From Zymoseptoria tritici IPO323 (taxonomy: Eukaryota > Ascomycota > Dothideomycetes > Mycosphaerellales > Mycosphaerellaceae): a stretch of 64,000 nucleotides of DNA. The DNA lies in NCBI RefSeq assembly GCF_000219625.1, contig NC_018209.1:310001-374000 (forward strand), written 5' to 3'. Of this stretch, positions 32,575-42,796 are shown piece by piece. Position numbers and translations under genes: made by a program. Within the stretch, counting starts at the first letter, position 1; each line of letters begins with the position of its first letter. Under the pieces are notes generated by a model, which searched no databases, had not been told where the DNA came from, and saw only the letters and a program-made list of their open reading frames with translations.

Positions 32575-34755
32575 ATGGTTCAAACTAGGAGCAAGACTGC
32601 TGCTGCTTTAGCTCTCGCAAACAACAATGCCAACAATGCCCCCAACGCTGCCGCCAACACTCTTCCGGTCAATGGCATTGCGGCAGCTCCAATCAATGCA
32701 GCTCCAATCAATGCAGCCACGGTCAATGCAGCCCCGGCCAACGCAGCCCCGGTCAACGTAGCTCCTGTCAACGTAGCTCCAGTCAATGCCGCTCCGGTCA
32801 ATCCAGCTCCGTTGAATGTGGCTCCGGTCAATGCAGCTCCGGTCAATGCAGCTCCGGTCAATGCAGCTCCGGTCAATGCAGCTCCGGTTAATGCGGCTCC
32901 AGCTAATGCGGCTCCGCCTATTGCAGCTCCGGCCAATACTGCCGCAACCAATACTGCCGCAACCAATACTGCCGCAACCAACGCTGCCGCAACCAACGCT
33001 GCCGCGGCCAACGCTGCCGCGGCCAATGCTACGATCGTGCTCAACGCTGCTTCAGCCCCAGCGCCGTTGCCCGCTACTGCAGTCCAGAAACGACCTTCCG
33101 ATTCCGCGGGCTCGGACATAAGTCCAAAGCGTACTCGTCACGATCCACCAGAGGGCTCCGATGAGGAGGTCGATCAACTTGACAACGAGCAGATTGCACC
33201 GGCCCGTCGAAAACGACCAGCAGATGACGGTGACGATGATGATGTCAACGCTTCTGCTCCCCGCCGAGCAACGCAACAGGATCGCATACCTATTCCTCCC
33301 ATCAAGCTTGCTCCCAGGCAATCAAAGCGCCCGAAACTTGCTACTGCGGCGGATGAATCCTACGTTTCAAATAGCATCGCTCAATTTACTAAGCTCAAAC
33401 CCGCGAAGAGCAGCTTGCGAAAACGCCACACCTCGACTATCCTCAAAATTCTTCCGAAAATGTCTCTTCCATCTGAAGACCAGATCCAGATGTCCATTGG
33501 CGGGCCAGGAGGAGACGAACGGGATGAGATCGCTGCATACTCTCTGAACGCAAGCGAGGCGAAAGCGCTCCTTAGCAGCAACCGACCGATCACAGTACCG
33601 GTCTTTGTGTCCGGCGGAGCTCGGACTGTCTTCAATGGTCTTCCTGACAGCCGCCGTCCCATCGAGCAGGCTCTTTCGGACTGGTTCATCAATCCTCGCG
33701 AGCGCTTTGCCTACCCGAACACAAAAAAGAAGATCTCGAACTATATAGAAGGACAAGTGACAGCAGAGGAACTCCGTCAGCACTGCTTTGATCCGGAAAA
33801 CAACACGCTGTTGTACCCTTGGAACCTCCCCGATATCATTAATCCACTGGGCTCGCGAGCAGTACCAGAGTTCTTGCTGTCAGATCAATGCCGGTTCCTT
33901 GACGACTTGATGCGCATGATTATAGTTCCTTACGAGGAAGATGTCTGCCTTCCGGGTTGCCCTTCTAGCGGTCAGCTGTGCAAAGAACACACCATCACCC
34001 TGTCCGAGCTGACCCTCCTCAACTTAATGTACGAGCACTGGAAAGGCACGCTCATGATCGCCGATCCAGGAGCCATAACTCTCTCGCACTTCGACAAGTG
34101 GTCTCTCGGGACGTGGATCTCCTGCTACGAAGGCGAGATAGGACTCTGCTGGCTCGATCGCCCTTCAGACAACGAGCGAATGGCATGCGTCAATGATGAG
34201 ACGAAAATACCCACCAGCCCCCTACTCAAAGTGTTGAGAGCTGGAGATGCGGTGTACATGCCCCCGGGCACAGTCCATATCGTATGGAGACTGTCGGAAG
34301 GAGGACAGACGTTGGGTATGGCGGGTCATGTCTTGAGGAGAGATCATGTGGATAGCTGGCTGGAGATGCTGCAGAGGGAGATGGCGAACAAGATGCAGCG
34401 GAATGATGCAGAGGCGTATGGTACTGTTGTGCCGCCGTTGGTACGTGCGGTGAAGAGCCTGATTGAAAGTCTCAGAGACAAGGCAGATATCGAGCGACTG
34501 GGAGGAGCAAGGAAGCTTGCAAGTGCGATGGAGACTATCAAAGCGCTTGAGGCGCAGATCGTAGCTCTTGCAGCTTCGCAGCCTGGCGCCAAGGCTCAGG
34601 ACGGGACAAACGACGCCGGGAATTCTGAGTCGGACGCTGATGCCGCTGGTGAACAGGATACAGACAATCTCGGATTGACAGATACTGTATCTGGAGCAGA
34701 AGGGACCCAATCGCAGGCAGGGAGCCAGCCGGTGACGGGAGAGGCAACTTTATGA
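32575..34755 (+). CDS. JmjC/cupin-like protein with Ala-Pro-Asn repeats
   Basis: Read to the first in-frame stop this is 726 residues. The start MVQTRSKTAAAL follows a pyrimidine-rich leader; an upstream TTG-initiated frame is not needed. Residues about 20-155 are pentapeptide repeats of the NAAPV and NTAAT types encoded by a 15-bp minisatellite. A basic, acidic mixed region follows (SPKRTRHDPPEGSDEEVDQL) that may hold nuclear localisation signals. Residues about 420-590 look like a JmjC/cupin fold: an H505-F-D507 pair in LSHFDKWSLGTW and His568 in PPGTVHIVW make a complete Fe(II)-binding HxD...H set. A 2-oxoglutarate oxygenase role, perhaps on chromatin or RNA proteins, is inferred only. Coding-quality sequence continues beyond the stop; see the entry at 34687-34929. 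Confidence 0.82.
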   Translation: MVQTRSKTAAALALANNNANNAPNAAANTLPVNGIAAAPINAAPINAATVNAAPANAAPVNVAPVNVAPVNAAPVNPAPLNVAPVNAAPVNAAPVNAAPVNAAPVNAAPANAAPPIAAPANTAATNTAATNTAATNAAATNAAAANAAAANATIVLNAASAPAPLPATAVQKRPSDSAGSDISPKRTRHDPPEGSDEEVDQLDNEQIAPARRKRPADDGDDDDVNASAPRRATQQDRIPIPPIKLAPRQSKRPKLATAADESYVSNSIAQFTKLKPAKSSLRKRHTSTILKILPKMSLPSEDQIQMSIGGPGGDERDEIAAYSLNASEAKALLSSNRPITVPVFVSGGARTVFNGLPDSRRPIEQALSDWFINPRERFAYPNTKKKISNYIEGQVTAEELRQHCFDPENNTLLYPWNLPDIINPLGSRAVPEFLLSDQCRFLDDLMRMIIVPYEEDVCLPGCPSSGQLCKEHTITLSELTLLNLMYEHWKGTLMIADPGAITLSHFDKWSLGTWISCYEGEIGLCWLDRPSDNERMACVNDETKIPTSPLLKVLRAGDAVYMPPGTVHIVWRLSEGGQTLGMAGHVLRRDHVDSWLEMLQREMANKMQRNDAEAYGTVVPPLVRAVKSLIESLRDKADIERLGGARKLASAMETIKALEAQIVALAASQPGAKAQDGTNDAGNSESDADAAGEQDTDNLGLTDTVSGAEGTQSQAGSQPVTGEATL
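32683..33035 (+). repeat. 15-bp coding minisatellite
   Basis: About 23 tandem copies of a 15-base unit such as AATGCAGCTCCGGTC, translating to NAAPV-like pentads, then AACCAATACTGCCGC-like units translating to NTAAT and NAAAA pentads. Several neighbouring units are identical, a sign of recent slippage or homogenisation. Length is likely to vary between strains. Confidence 0.85.
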
Positions 34756-34929
34756 CAGCTAACGCCTGGTGTGCAAGAAGCATCCCAGCTAAGAGCCTTA
34801 CCAGAGACAAGAGAAAGTGCAGAATCAAGGAGCACTAAATCTTTGACGGAGCTCGTCGCCTCACAACAAGAGCTCATCAGGTTACATGAGGAGTACATCA
34901 GCGAATTGGAAATAAGCCGGGCGCTATGA
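34687..34929 (+). other. Possible 3' coding extension of the JmjC-like gene
   Basis: After the TGA at 34753-34755 the same frame stays open for 57 codons to a second TGA at 34927-34929. It encodes an orderly, helix-like segment (ELVASQQELIRLHEEYISEL). Two explanations are open. First, a 72-nt intron at 34687-34758 (GTATCT donor, ATGACAG acceptor, a multiple of three) would remove the stop and give 760 residues. Second, stop-codon readthrough: the TGA is followed by CAGCTA, matching the CARYYA readthrough context. The extension ends ISRAL, which is not a peroxisomal PTS1. Confidence 0.55.
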
Positions 34930-35211
34930 TACCATACTGGCTGCTATGGCTTCACGACTCTTCTTGCCTTCAAAGCAGAATGACTCCCCGTCCTCTCTCG
35001 CAGAAGCTCATCGTTTAGGCATGTCTTATTTGTTCAACGCTGCATGCAGGTCATATCGGCAGGCTGCATGTCTCACATGTAGGAACTGTAGCTTCAATCG
35101 CTAGGCCATACTTCATATACCACCCGAACATCTCTTGAGCATCTTCCTACCTACACACGTACACTATACCTCTCATTCACGCTGATATCGTCACAGCAAT
35201 TGCGGTCAACC

Positions 35212-35937
35212 ATGTCTACAAGCGCGGCGATCCCATATTACAGCCTCAACGCCGCAGATCTTCAGTCAGTAGCAAACAACAGCTAAAGCATCAGGACATC
35301 ATCGACTGACCATGATCGTAGTCACACCAAGCCCACTAGAACGAGCTCCACGCCCCAAATCCTAAGACGTGCCGTCCTCTCAGCACCGCCGACAAACGTC
35401 GAGGGGGCATTCAGGCCAGGACCTCTCTTCCAACGCCGGAGCATGCTTGGGTCGGAGATGTGGCTCCAAGCACCGTGGAGAAGTTGCCGTACAAGCATGG
35501 TTCGCCCTCTACCGTACCGAGTGCAATACCAACAGCCTGATGTCGAGCTCTGTGTGGTGGAACAAGAGATCGAATATGATCCTGCGGATCTTCGACTGTC
35601 GGGTCCCATTGCTGAAGGGCCGCTGAGAGCTACGAGGCCAGACGAGAGAGCAGCGTACACGCAAACCTGGCTGAGAAAGACCAACGTCCAACAGCCCGAG
35701 AGGGCAGCCTTGTACCCTCCTTACAGGACTCAACGGCATCTGAGGCACCTCCCAGCTTATTTCAGCGGCGATGAAGAAATGGATGGTGCTGCAGGTCAGA
35801 CAGAGATCGTCGTCGTGCAGCGCAAGTCGAGATTCGAACGGAGGCAGAATATGAAGCTGGCGGTAATCATCGTGGCGGTCGTCTTCAGCGTCTGTTTGCT
35901 ATGTGGGCTGGCTGTCGGCATAGCGGTAACGACATGA
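35212..35937 (+). CDS. Hypothetical protein with C-terminal membrane helix
   Basis: Two exons, 35212-35264 and 35322-35937, give 222 residues. The intron uses a GTCAGT donor and a CGTAG acceptor and joins MSTSAAIPYYSLNAADLH to HTKPTRTSSTPQ in frame; the downstream frame has no good start of its own. The protein has no signal peptide, is rich in Arg, Pro and Gln, and ends with a basic stretch (RKSRFERRQNMK) followed by one hydrophobic helix, LAVIIVAVVFSVCLLCGLAV. This is the pattern of a single-pass, tail-anchored or type II membrane protein with the bulk in the cytosol. I do not recognise a family, and no function can be assigned. Confidence 0.65.
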
Positions 35938-36565
35938 TGCTGTGCGTTCTGCGCAGAGATGATCTTTTCACTTGGAGGAGTTGGGTGGCGAGGAGGATCG
36001 CGTATATGGACATGCAAAGCCTGGCCGGAACGGTAGAGGGGACATCTTGTGCCGGTGAAGAGTGTAAGGACGCCGCACAGGCTAGAGGTATTTGCGGGAC
36101 ACATGCTGCGTTGGGCGTCGACTTGAGGTGTCCGGCTCTCGTGACAGTCGTCATCTGCTCGTCTGGTTTCTTCGCGACGAAGGGTAGGCGGATTGATCTT
36201 TTGCTTTATCTACGCTGATGTCTCGGATTGAGTCGACTTGAACAGATTGAAAGACAGTGAGCGCACAATGGTGTATTCGGTATAATGATGTCAAGATCAA
36301 AAGGAGAGATTGAGACGTACTGAGCTGACAATCTCATCGAATTTGCAAGTCCTCCTTGATTGCCAAGCGGAGATCAGCAGGAAGAGGCGTGAAGACGGAT
36401 CAAACAGAGACAGGACAGGCTGTTGTGGGCTGGCGTAAACAATGATGGTATTTCGTAACTTACACACTCTGGCCTGTGTATCCATATTCAACGTCCGCAA
36501 GACTGTCAACTTTTGTTTTATCAGATGCCACAACCATCCATTATGCCATCATATATCGCAACGCT
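35938..36565. other. Convergent 3' intergenic region
   Basis: 628 bases between the end of the membrane-protein gene and the end of the PDI gene on the opposite strand. No coding segment is supported. Confidence 0.4.
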
Positions 36566-37713
36566 CTAAAGCTCGCTCTTCGCATCGTCCTCCTGGCCGA
36601 TGAACCTGCTCAAAATGTTCTTGCGGCTGATCAGATCGTCCAGCTTCTCCGGCGCAAGGTTGCCCTTGCCGATCAGGTTCTGCAACCTTGTGTATTCCTT
36701 CTCGAGGTATCCCGCGTTGTTTTCAGCCTTGCTCGCAACCTTGGCGTAGTACTCAGCGGTCTTGTCCTGCAGCGCGCCGGCTTGCTTGGCCAGCTCCTTG
36801 TACGCCTTCTCGCCGCCGGTCTTCAAGGCCGCAACGGCCTCGTCGAGCGATGGGATGACACCGGCCAGAGCGTTGAGACCACCGCCTGGAGAGCGGAAAG
36901 TTCCAGCCTTTTCGTTCATGAAGGTCACCAAATCGGCCTCGGTACGTCCGCCCGTGTATGGTACTGCGTCTTTCGAACCCTTGGGGAAGTACAGAATTGT
37001 TGGGTAGGACCTGACCTCGTAGCGCTCAGCGGTTTTCTTGCCATTGGGTGCATCGGCGTCGACCTTGGCGATAAGAACGGAGGGCTCGGAGGCGAAGTCG
37101 GCGGCGACCGTCTCCCAGATTGGGGCGAGGCTCTTGCAGTCTGTGAGGATCGTCAGTATGGCTGCAGATCCGTGCAATATCAAGTGATATACTCACGTCC
37201 ACACCACGGCGCTGTGAAAGCGACAATGGCATCCATGTCACCGCCAATCTGCTTGTCAAAAGTGCTGTCGTTCAACATCTCGACTGACGATGCAACCTTC
37301 TTCGCACCCTTTGGCTTGACGCCGATCTTCTCGGTGATGAACTCAGTCAAGCTGTCGATATCCCGGCCCTTCTTGTAATCCTCTGGCTCCGACTTCCCGC
37401 TGCCATCAAAGTACTTGATCGTGGGAAATCCCTTGATTCCGTATTTCGTTCCCAGCGACTTGTGCTCGTCGGCGTCGACTTTGGCGATGGTGATTTTGTC
37501 TGTGGAAGACGCGAAGGAACCCGCGAGCTCTTCGTAGATGGGAGCGAGAGTCTTGCAGTGGCCGCACCATGGTGCAAAGAACTCGACAAGCGCTGGCTTG
37601 CCGGACTTGAGCACGATGGAGTCGAAGTTTGAGGGCGTGAGGTCGACGACAGCGGCAGCAGAGGTGCTGACTACGACGAGCGCCGCAGTGAAAAGTTGCG
37701 TGAATCGAAGCAT
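36566..37713 (-). CDS. tigA: ER protein disulfide isomerase, TigA/ERp38 type
   Basis: Two minus-strand exons, 37197-37713 and 36566-37140, give 363 residues. Residues 1-21 are a signal peptide. Two thioredoxin domains each have a CGHC active site: C50-C53 (APWCGHCKTLAP) and C171-C174 (APWCGHCKSLAP). The intron cuts through the second, after Gly172 plus one base; GTGAGT to CACAG splicing restores it. Residues about 260-355 form an ERp29-type C-terminal helical domain (AYKELAKQAGALQDKTAEYY). The final tetrapeptide KSEL is an HDEL/KDEL-like ER-retention signal. Two a-type domains plus ERp29C is the layout of Aspergillus TigA and related fungal PDIs. It forms and shuffles disulfides in secreted proteins in the ER lumen. 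Confidence 0.96.
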
Positions 37714-38377
37714 TGTGTCGAGGGGGTGTTGTGTTTGTGGAGGATTGAAAGAATGTCTTCGAGCGAATGTAAGGTAGACCTACATGAACAGAACGTCAAC
37801 GTCGCTGGACCCTGGATTTGTCATGTGGCAAGGGGCTGACCTCACCTGTTCTCGGAGAGGAAGGCCACTTGTCTTCTCACACGACAAGTCATAGACAACA
37901 CTTCTCATCCTCTGCATGTCGAATGCCCACTGGACCCTCAGGCTGGATCCGTAACTGCTAGGCTGGTCTATTCCACAGGAAGGATCTACAGATTTCTGTC
38001 GGACGTTCAGAAGACATGGCATGCAATCATTGCAATGGTAGGTCGAACTACTTGAAAGTCGTGCGTGAAGCTTGTGTAGACACAATCAGTCTGGATACGA
38101 TTGGGATGGTGCGACTGATACTACGTGCATTGAGAATGCCGAAAAAATCGTCATGGTCACTTCCGGCAATTTGCATCATAGATGCTCGGCCACCCTCAGC
38201 TCCCGAAGGATGCAACATTGCGCAGGAAGGCCACTTGCATTGGAGATACACATCAGATTCCCACTCGGGTGCTTAAATTCTCATTCATCTCGATCCTGCA
38301 AATCGTTCAGCAAAGCCATTGACTAACATGTTTCGTCCAGTCATCCTAGGGCAATCTAGCACCCTATGGCCGCGCTC
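37714..38377. other. Intergenic
   Basis: 664 bases, holding the PDI promoter next to 37714 and the 3' end of the DUF6590 gene next to 38378. No additional gene is supported. Confidence 0.4.
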
Positions 38378-39637
38378 CTACCGTCGGTGTGCTGCTCCTC
38401 GCGGGTTTTCGTCCGCCTCCCTCTGGATCAGCTGCCTCTTTGCAGACACCTCTCCTCTACGGATCACCTCTCTGTGAGCGCTTATAACGCGATCAGCTTG
38501 CGAGTCGGGGACACGCCCCACCATTCTCGTCTTTTCGAACAAGCCATGCGGCCACGACTTCGAGATATCGATAAAGGCTCCTGGCGCGAGTGTCCCTTTC
38601 TCTTCTTCCTTCATCTTGACCTCGACCGAAGCATGATGTTCCGTTTGGATCTTGTCCGATCCTTCCTCGACGAGCGGGATGAGGAATCGTCGCTTCCACT
38701 GGGGCTGGCCTGCGATACCGCCTCCAGTTCCGGTGCCTATTGCAAAGCTCTGCATGCCTACGTCCTTTGTCGAGAACCAGTAGAGGAACATGCGGTGCTT
38801 GGAGCTCACGACGCCGGTTGGAGTTTGGACGAACTTGCTGTTCTTAGCGGGATCAGCTTTCACGTCGTATGCCATGGCGTTGTGCGAGCCCCAGAAGACA
38901 TCGCCATGCGCCCAATCATCTGAATCTTTCTTCAGTTTCCAATCCTCCTGGTGACCCGTAACCGGTCTACTTCTCGAAGGACCAGCAGCGGCGCCATTGG
39001 CCCTTGCGGCTTGCGGAGGAGGTGGAGGCATCATGCTCTCGTCTCCCTCAGTCCGTGCAAGTCTCGAGGGCGGGTTGTATGGGTTCTGCCCCGATCTTGG
39101 AGGTGGGCCGTACCTACCTCGTCGGCCCAGCGGCTGTCTGATGGGCCGATTGTGGCTGATTGCGAAGCTTTGAGACTGGTTTGTGGGTGTCTCCCCATGA
39201 CTGAGAACATAGTCCGGACGATAAGAGTCGGTGGCGGGTTTGCTAACTGAGTTATGGTGCGCAGGTTGATTGTACCGCGTTTCATGGTCGAAATTATTTG
39301 GCCGTGCTCTCTTCGAGTCGCTCTCGTCGACGCTAGTTCTTCGACGCTTCACAGTGGAGTTGGGCGGTCCAGTTGTCGTGCCCATGTTCTGAGGCCGATC
39401 TTGCCGCCCTCCGTTGGGGCGAGGCTCTGTTTCACTGGCTGCTCTGCGAACGTTGCTGTTGTTCGCAGATGCAGGAAGTCGCTCGTGCTTATCATCAGGG
39501 GTGGAGCTCTGAGACATGACCGAAGATGCGTTGGTCGCTGACTTTGAACGGAGGTCTTGGACGTGATTGGGGTTTGCAATAAGATGATAAGCAGGTATCA
39601 GCACTTTGGGGTGGGTTCGAAGCGAGGAGGGAAGCAT
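38378..39637 (-). CDS. DUF6590-type protein, cassette copy A
   Basis: Single-exon frame of 419 residues from the first ATG at 39637; an ATG at 39517 (MSQSSTPDDKHERLP) would give 379 and is also plausible. The N-terminal 200 residues are disordered, with KRRRTSVDESDSKRARP as a likely nuclear localisation signal. The C-terminal part has the features I associate with DUF6590: GDVFWGSHNAMAYDVKADPA, then VSSKHRMFLYWFSTKDVGMQ, and FIDISKSWPHGLFEKTRMVG. The function of the domain is unknown. It is head-to-head with the coiled-coil gene at 40128, and the same arrangement recurs at 42797-45729 with a paralogue (shared: DP(A/S)K(N/D)..FVQ, SSK(H/R)RM). Confidence 0.78.
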   Translation of the reverse strand: MLPSSLRTHPKVLIPAYHLIANPNHVQDLRSKSATNASSVMSQSSTPDDKHERLPASANNSNVRRAASETEPRPNGGRQDRPQNMGTTTGPPNSTVKRRRTSVDESDSKRARPNNFDHETRYNQPAHHNSVSKPATDSYRPDYVLSHGETPTNQSQSFAISHNRPIRQPLGRRGRYGPPPRSGQNPYNPPSRLARTEGDESMMPPPPPQAARANGAAAGPSRSRPVTGHQEDWKLKKDSDDWAHGDVFWGSHNAMAYDVKADPAKNSKFVQTPTGVVSSKHRMFLYWFSTKDVGMQSFAIGTGTGGGIAGQPQWKRRFLIPLVEEGSDKIQTEHHASVEVKMKEEEKGTLAPGAFIDISKSWPHGLFEKTRMVGRVPDSQADRVISAHREVIRRGEVSAKRQLIQREADENPRGAAHRR

Positions 39638-40127
39638 CGTGTCAAGGCGGTATATGTGGAAGCGTTGGACGTCGCCGCAGTGAATCGTGCGGCAGTGTCA
39701 GTCAATGGTGTATACTCATTCACCGCGTCCGCTGCAATTTGTGGTCATCTGAGAGCTAGGTTATCATTGTCGTGTACATGACCACAGCAGCGAGCTATTC
39801 TGCAGTATAAACCGTCGGGAACACCTGACACCGTCTTTTGTGCATGTCTGAGACATCATGATCCGAGTTGATAGTCGAGGGTCCAACTCTGGCTCACAAC
39901 CTCATTAGCACAGGTCGAACAAACGATAAAGCCAGGGCGTGACTTACATGCACGACAAATAACACACAACGTCTCAGTCATGAGTCCTGACTTGGTGGCA
40001 AACATGTTCCCACCATGGCTTTCGTCTCTAATATGCCAATATCGTTGCTGCATTTTCGGCCTCCTCAGCTTGCTGAAGCATCAACACCATCGTAAACCTA
40101 GCGATCGCGGTTGCAACAAGCATTACA
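39638..40127. promoter_or_regulatory. Bidirectional promoter of cassette copy A
   Basis: 490 bases between the divergent DUF6590 and coiled-coil genes. It must serve both, or the DUF6590 leader may extend into it. By eye it is not similar to the copy B intergenic region (43757-44136). No known motif was recognised. Confidence 0.45.
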
Positions 40128-41876
40128 ATGAACAATCCCTCACGCAGAACCAAACGAGGGTTCGCAGAGATCATCGGCCAGGGCCTAGAGAAGATCAAGC
40201 CCGGGACTAAGCGTCCCAGGAACGAAAACACCGAAGAAGACAAGAATGCGCCGGAGCAAGAGAAAGCTTGCTTTGACAAGCGACGCAAGACTGTAATCGG
40301 GACGGATCAGAGGACAAGGGCAGGACGCAGGCGGACATCAGAACCCAGCGCGGGTATGGAATGTGTTATACAGGTGCCCCAGTCCCAGTCACAAGAACCA
40401 CAAGAACAAGGTTCGCCAGCGGAAGGTCCACTGGGTGGAGGTGCACAGCCAGCGCCTACTCGAGCGGAGGCCTTTTCGCCGGAATCTCCGCCCTTCGAAA
40501 GATTCGCAACCAGTACGCCAATCAGCCGGCAGCTCCAAAGTGTGCCCAGATATTACACCGCAAGCGCAGAAAAAGTTGGACTGGGCGACCACCTGGCGAA
40601 TCTTTACTTCGCAAACGATGAAACGCAAAAGCTTCCAGCTCTAGTCATGTCACCCGAGCTTCTGGCAAAAATGCAAGTCTCATTGGTAGACGCGCGTGAG
40701 CTGGATAACAAGAGACTAGAGCGGCAGACACGTCTCAAGATCATGAACAAGTGGTGGGGAAATGCCGAAAGAGAGCTCGCAGATATACCTCAGCGATGGC
40801 AATATATTAAGGACGATCCGAAGCGGGCGGACGAGGCGGAGCAGCAAGTGAGACTCTTCGAGAAGCTCAGAGATGGGGCGAAGCGAATGCAAGATGAGAA
40901 GGACGCAATTGAGCGGCAGTGGGAGCAGATCCAAGAGCGAGCCGAGAGCAGTCGTGTGGACGCCGAAGTTCTCCTTGAGGTCGCATTCCGCGAAGCCGGC
41001 ATTATGATACCGGAGCGCGAGACCTTCGATCGGTCCAATGAAGCTCTTGCTGAGGAGTTCGCGGTTGTCAACACATACGCACCTCCGATTTTTTTCCCAG
41101 TCGATATTGACTGGGATTTTCCGGACCGCCTAGATGAGTACCCAGCGCTCCAACAAGACCCGTCATTCTATGAGGAAGCTTTCTCTGTCGAACCTGAACC
41201 TGCACCTAATTCCACAGCGCGGGACGAATTCTGGCAATGCTATGATAACTGGCAACGAGCGCAGGCCTCGTTTGACCGACGAAATCGAGAAACAGCGGCA
41301 GACTATTTCCGTCGGCAAGGAGCAGATATTACTGCCATACCGCAGGATCTGCTCGACCACGATCTCGCCCAGCTGCAGCAAAACAGGAAGCTCACCCGCA
41401 ACCTCATCGAAGCGGAGCAGCGCTTTGCATCGGCCAAGAGAGTCGCCGCCGAATACAATCTCGATCTAGCAGCGCCCGAGCAGACATCCGGATTCGGTCT
41501 CACCGACGGCGACTTACCTCATGCTCGGCTGAGTCACACCCGTGATCCAACAGGCTTTGCGTGGGAGGATCCCAGAATCGTTACCTGGTTGGACGCAGTC
41601 CTCAGCGACGTGGAAGTACAAGAGCAATCTCGTGAACCCTTCGAGGGACGACGCTTGGTCTCGGTGGGACCGAAGGACAGCAACAGTCAGGTCGATTATG
41701 GCCGGGATCGAGAACGCATTGATAAGGTTGAAGCAAATCGACATGATATTCGGCGGAAGGTGATGCGAGATTGGGGCCAGCGCACGACGCATGAGACGGG
41801 AGATCATCTCGGCGCCCGTTGGCATGCGGCCCATAAAGTCGAGGACATTGGTGTTGGATCGAAGAATGCCAAATGA
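40128..41876 (+). CDS. Unknown coiled-coil nuclear-type protein, cassette copy A
   Basis: Single exon, 582 residues. It starts MNNPSRRTKRGFAEIIGQG and has basic clusters (KRPRNENTEEDK, DKRRK) like nuclear localisation signals. Residues about 200-290 are Glu/Arg/Gln-rich and probably coiled coil (ADEAEQQVRLFEKLRDGAKR). A second helical block, residues about 370-460, is the best-conserved part: QASFDRRNRETA, NRKLTRNLIEAEQRFASAKR, then QTSGFGLTDGD. The C-terminal portion is charged (DRERIDKVEANRHDIRRK). No enzyme motif is present and I recognise no family. A clear paralogue is at 44137-45729; similarity covers the start (KRG[FY][AT]), the conserved block and the end. The role is unknown; a structural or scaffold role is a guess. 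Confidence 0.75.
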   Translation: MNNPSRRTKRGFAEIIGQGLEKIKPGTKRPRNENTEEDKNAPEQEKACFDKRRKTVIGTDQRTRAGRRRTSEPSAGMECVIQVPQSQSQEPQEQGSPAEGPLGGGAQPAPTRAEAFSPESPPFERFATSTPISRQLQSVPRYYTASAEKVGLGDHLANLYFANDETQKLPALVMSPELLAKMQVSLVDARELDNKRLERQTRLKIMNKWWGNAERELADIPQRWQYIKDDPKRADEAEQQVRLFEKLRDGAKRMQDEKDAIERQWEQIQERAESSRVDAEVLLEVAFREAGIMIPERETFDRSNEALAEEFAVVNTYAPPIFFPVDIDWDFPDRLDEYPALQQDPSFYEEAFSVEPEPAPNSTARDEFWQCYDNWQRAQASFDRRNRETAADYFRRQGADITAIPQDLLDHDLAQLQQNRKLTRNLIEAEQRFASAKRVAAEYNLDLAAPEQTSGFGLTDGDLPHARLSHTRDPTGFAWEDPRIVTWLDAVLSDVEVQEQSREPFEGRRLVSVGPKDSNSQVDYGRDRERIDKVEANRHDIRRKVMRDWGQRTTHETGDHLGARWHAAHKVEDIGVGSKNAK

Positions 41877-42796
41877 TGGTTGATCGTCATACTTCTTCGG
41901 ATGAACTTTGGCGGCGTATGCTTTTGTCTTTGCTTTCGGCCCGCTGCTCCAGCGATTTGGCGATGTTTGAGAGTTGATCTAGATAGAATATGTTAGATGG
42001 AGAATGTACTTGTCTTGCAACCACTTCATGGCTGCGAAAAAAATGGCACCATTACATCCTCACTCTTCGGCTTCACGAGCGACGAGTCTCGGTACTTTCG
42101 GAGGAACCTTTTCCATGATGTATTCTGTGACGGTCGATTGGATCGGGATGATCTGCCGGCTTCTTTCATCGCTCGCATAGCAATCGTGGAGCGGCCATCG
42201 CTTTCGGCTCGCGATGGCGAATTTCGTATCGCGGGCGGACCGTATACAGTGGCATCATCTGGCACGATGAGTCTTTTGCATTCGAAAACAGAAGTTGCAT
42301 CGGTGTGCCTTGCGGAGCTTTGCCGGTTGAAGTGGATGGGCGGAAAAATGTGTTGACACCTCAGGCACACACTTTTTAGCTCGAAGTCAGGGATGTTTTG
42401 GGATGTTCCTCCTCCGTCTCGTCGATCGACTGTATACATGCGACATCGTCATGGCGGCCAGTGTCAGATGGTCTGTCGCTCGAGTTAAGGCAGCATACGG
42501 AAGCCTCCACCTCCATCATCACACCTCAATGGTCCATGCTGCGATGTAGTGATGTTCTATGATTGTCAAGTCAGGAAGGACAGCTTTTGATTCACGGATT
42601 GTAACGTGGCGAGATTGGTTAACGGCATTGCTGCTCTGTTGGAACGCGGAAGATGGTATGGACGAGAGGTAGATTTAATTGCATGCTGCACTAGGTTGAT
42701 CAGGCTGCGTCGACAGGAGGAACGCAATTGGAACGTAAACGTCTGGTTACATTGGCATGGCTAATCACAAGTACGTTCAAGTGGTCCGAAGACAGC
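41877..42796. other. Region between cassette copies, possible relic of a third gene
   Basis: 920 bases between the copy A coiled-coil gene and the copy B DUF6590 gene. Bases 41929-42012 match the sequence after the copy B coiled-coil stop (45772-45867), so homology extends past the genes. On the minus strand about 42060-42245, an open segment reads FAIASRKRWPLHDCY...RQIIPI, resembling IAVADKEALFDC...RAVPI in the candidate gene at 45844-46585. The copy here lacks an obvious complete model and may be decayed or have introns I cannot place. Confidence 0.35.

Noticed and set aside
32683..33035. Repeat array considered as CRISPR-like
   Set aside because: Units are contiguous 15-mers in frame with a protein, without spacers; it is a coding minisatellite in a eukaryote.
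34921..34929. Peroxisomal targeting by readthrough of the JmjC-like gene
   Set aside because: Known fungal readthrough products end in PTS1 signals, but this extension ends in RAL, which does not fit.
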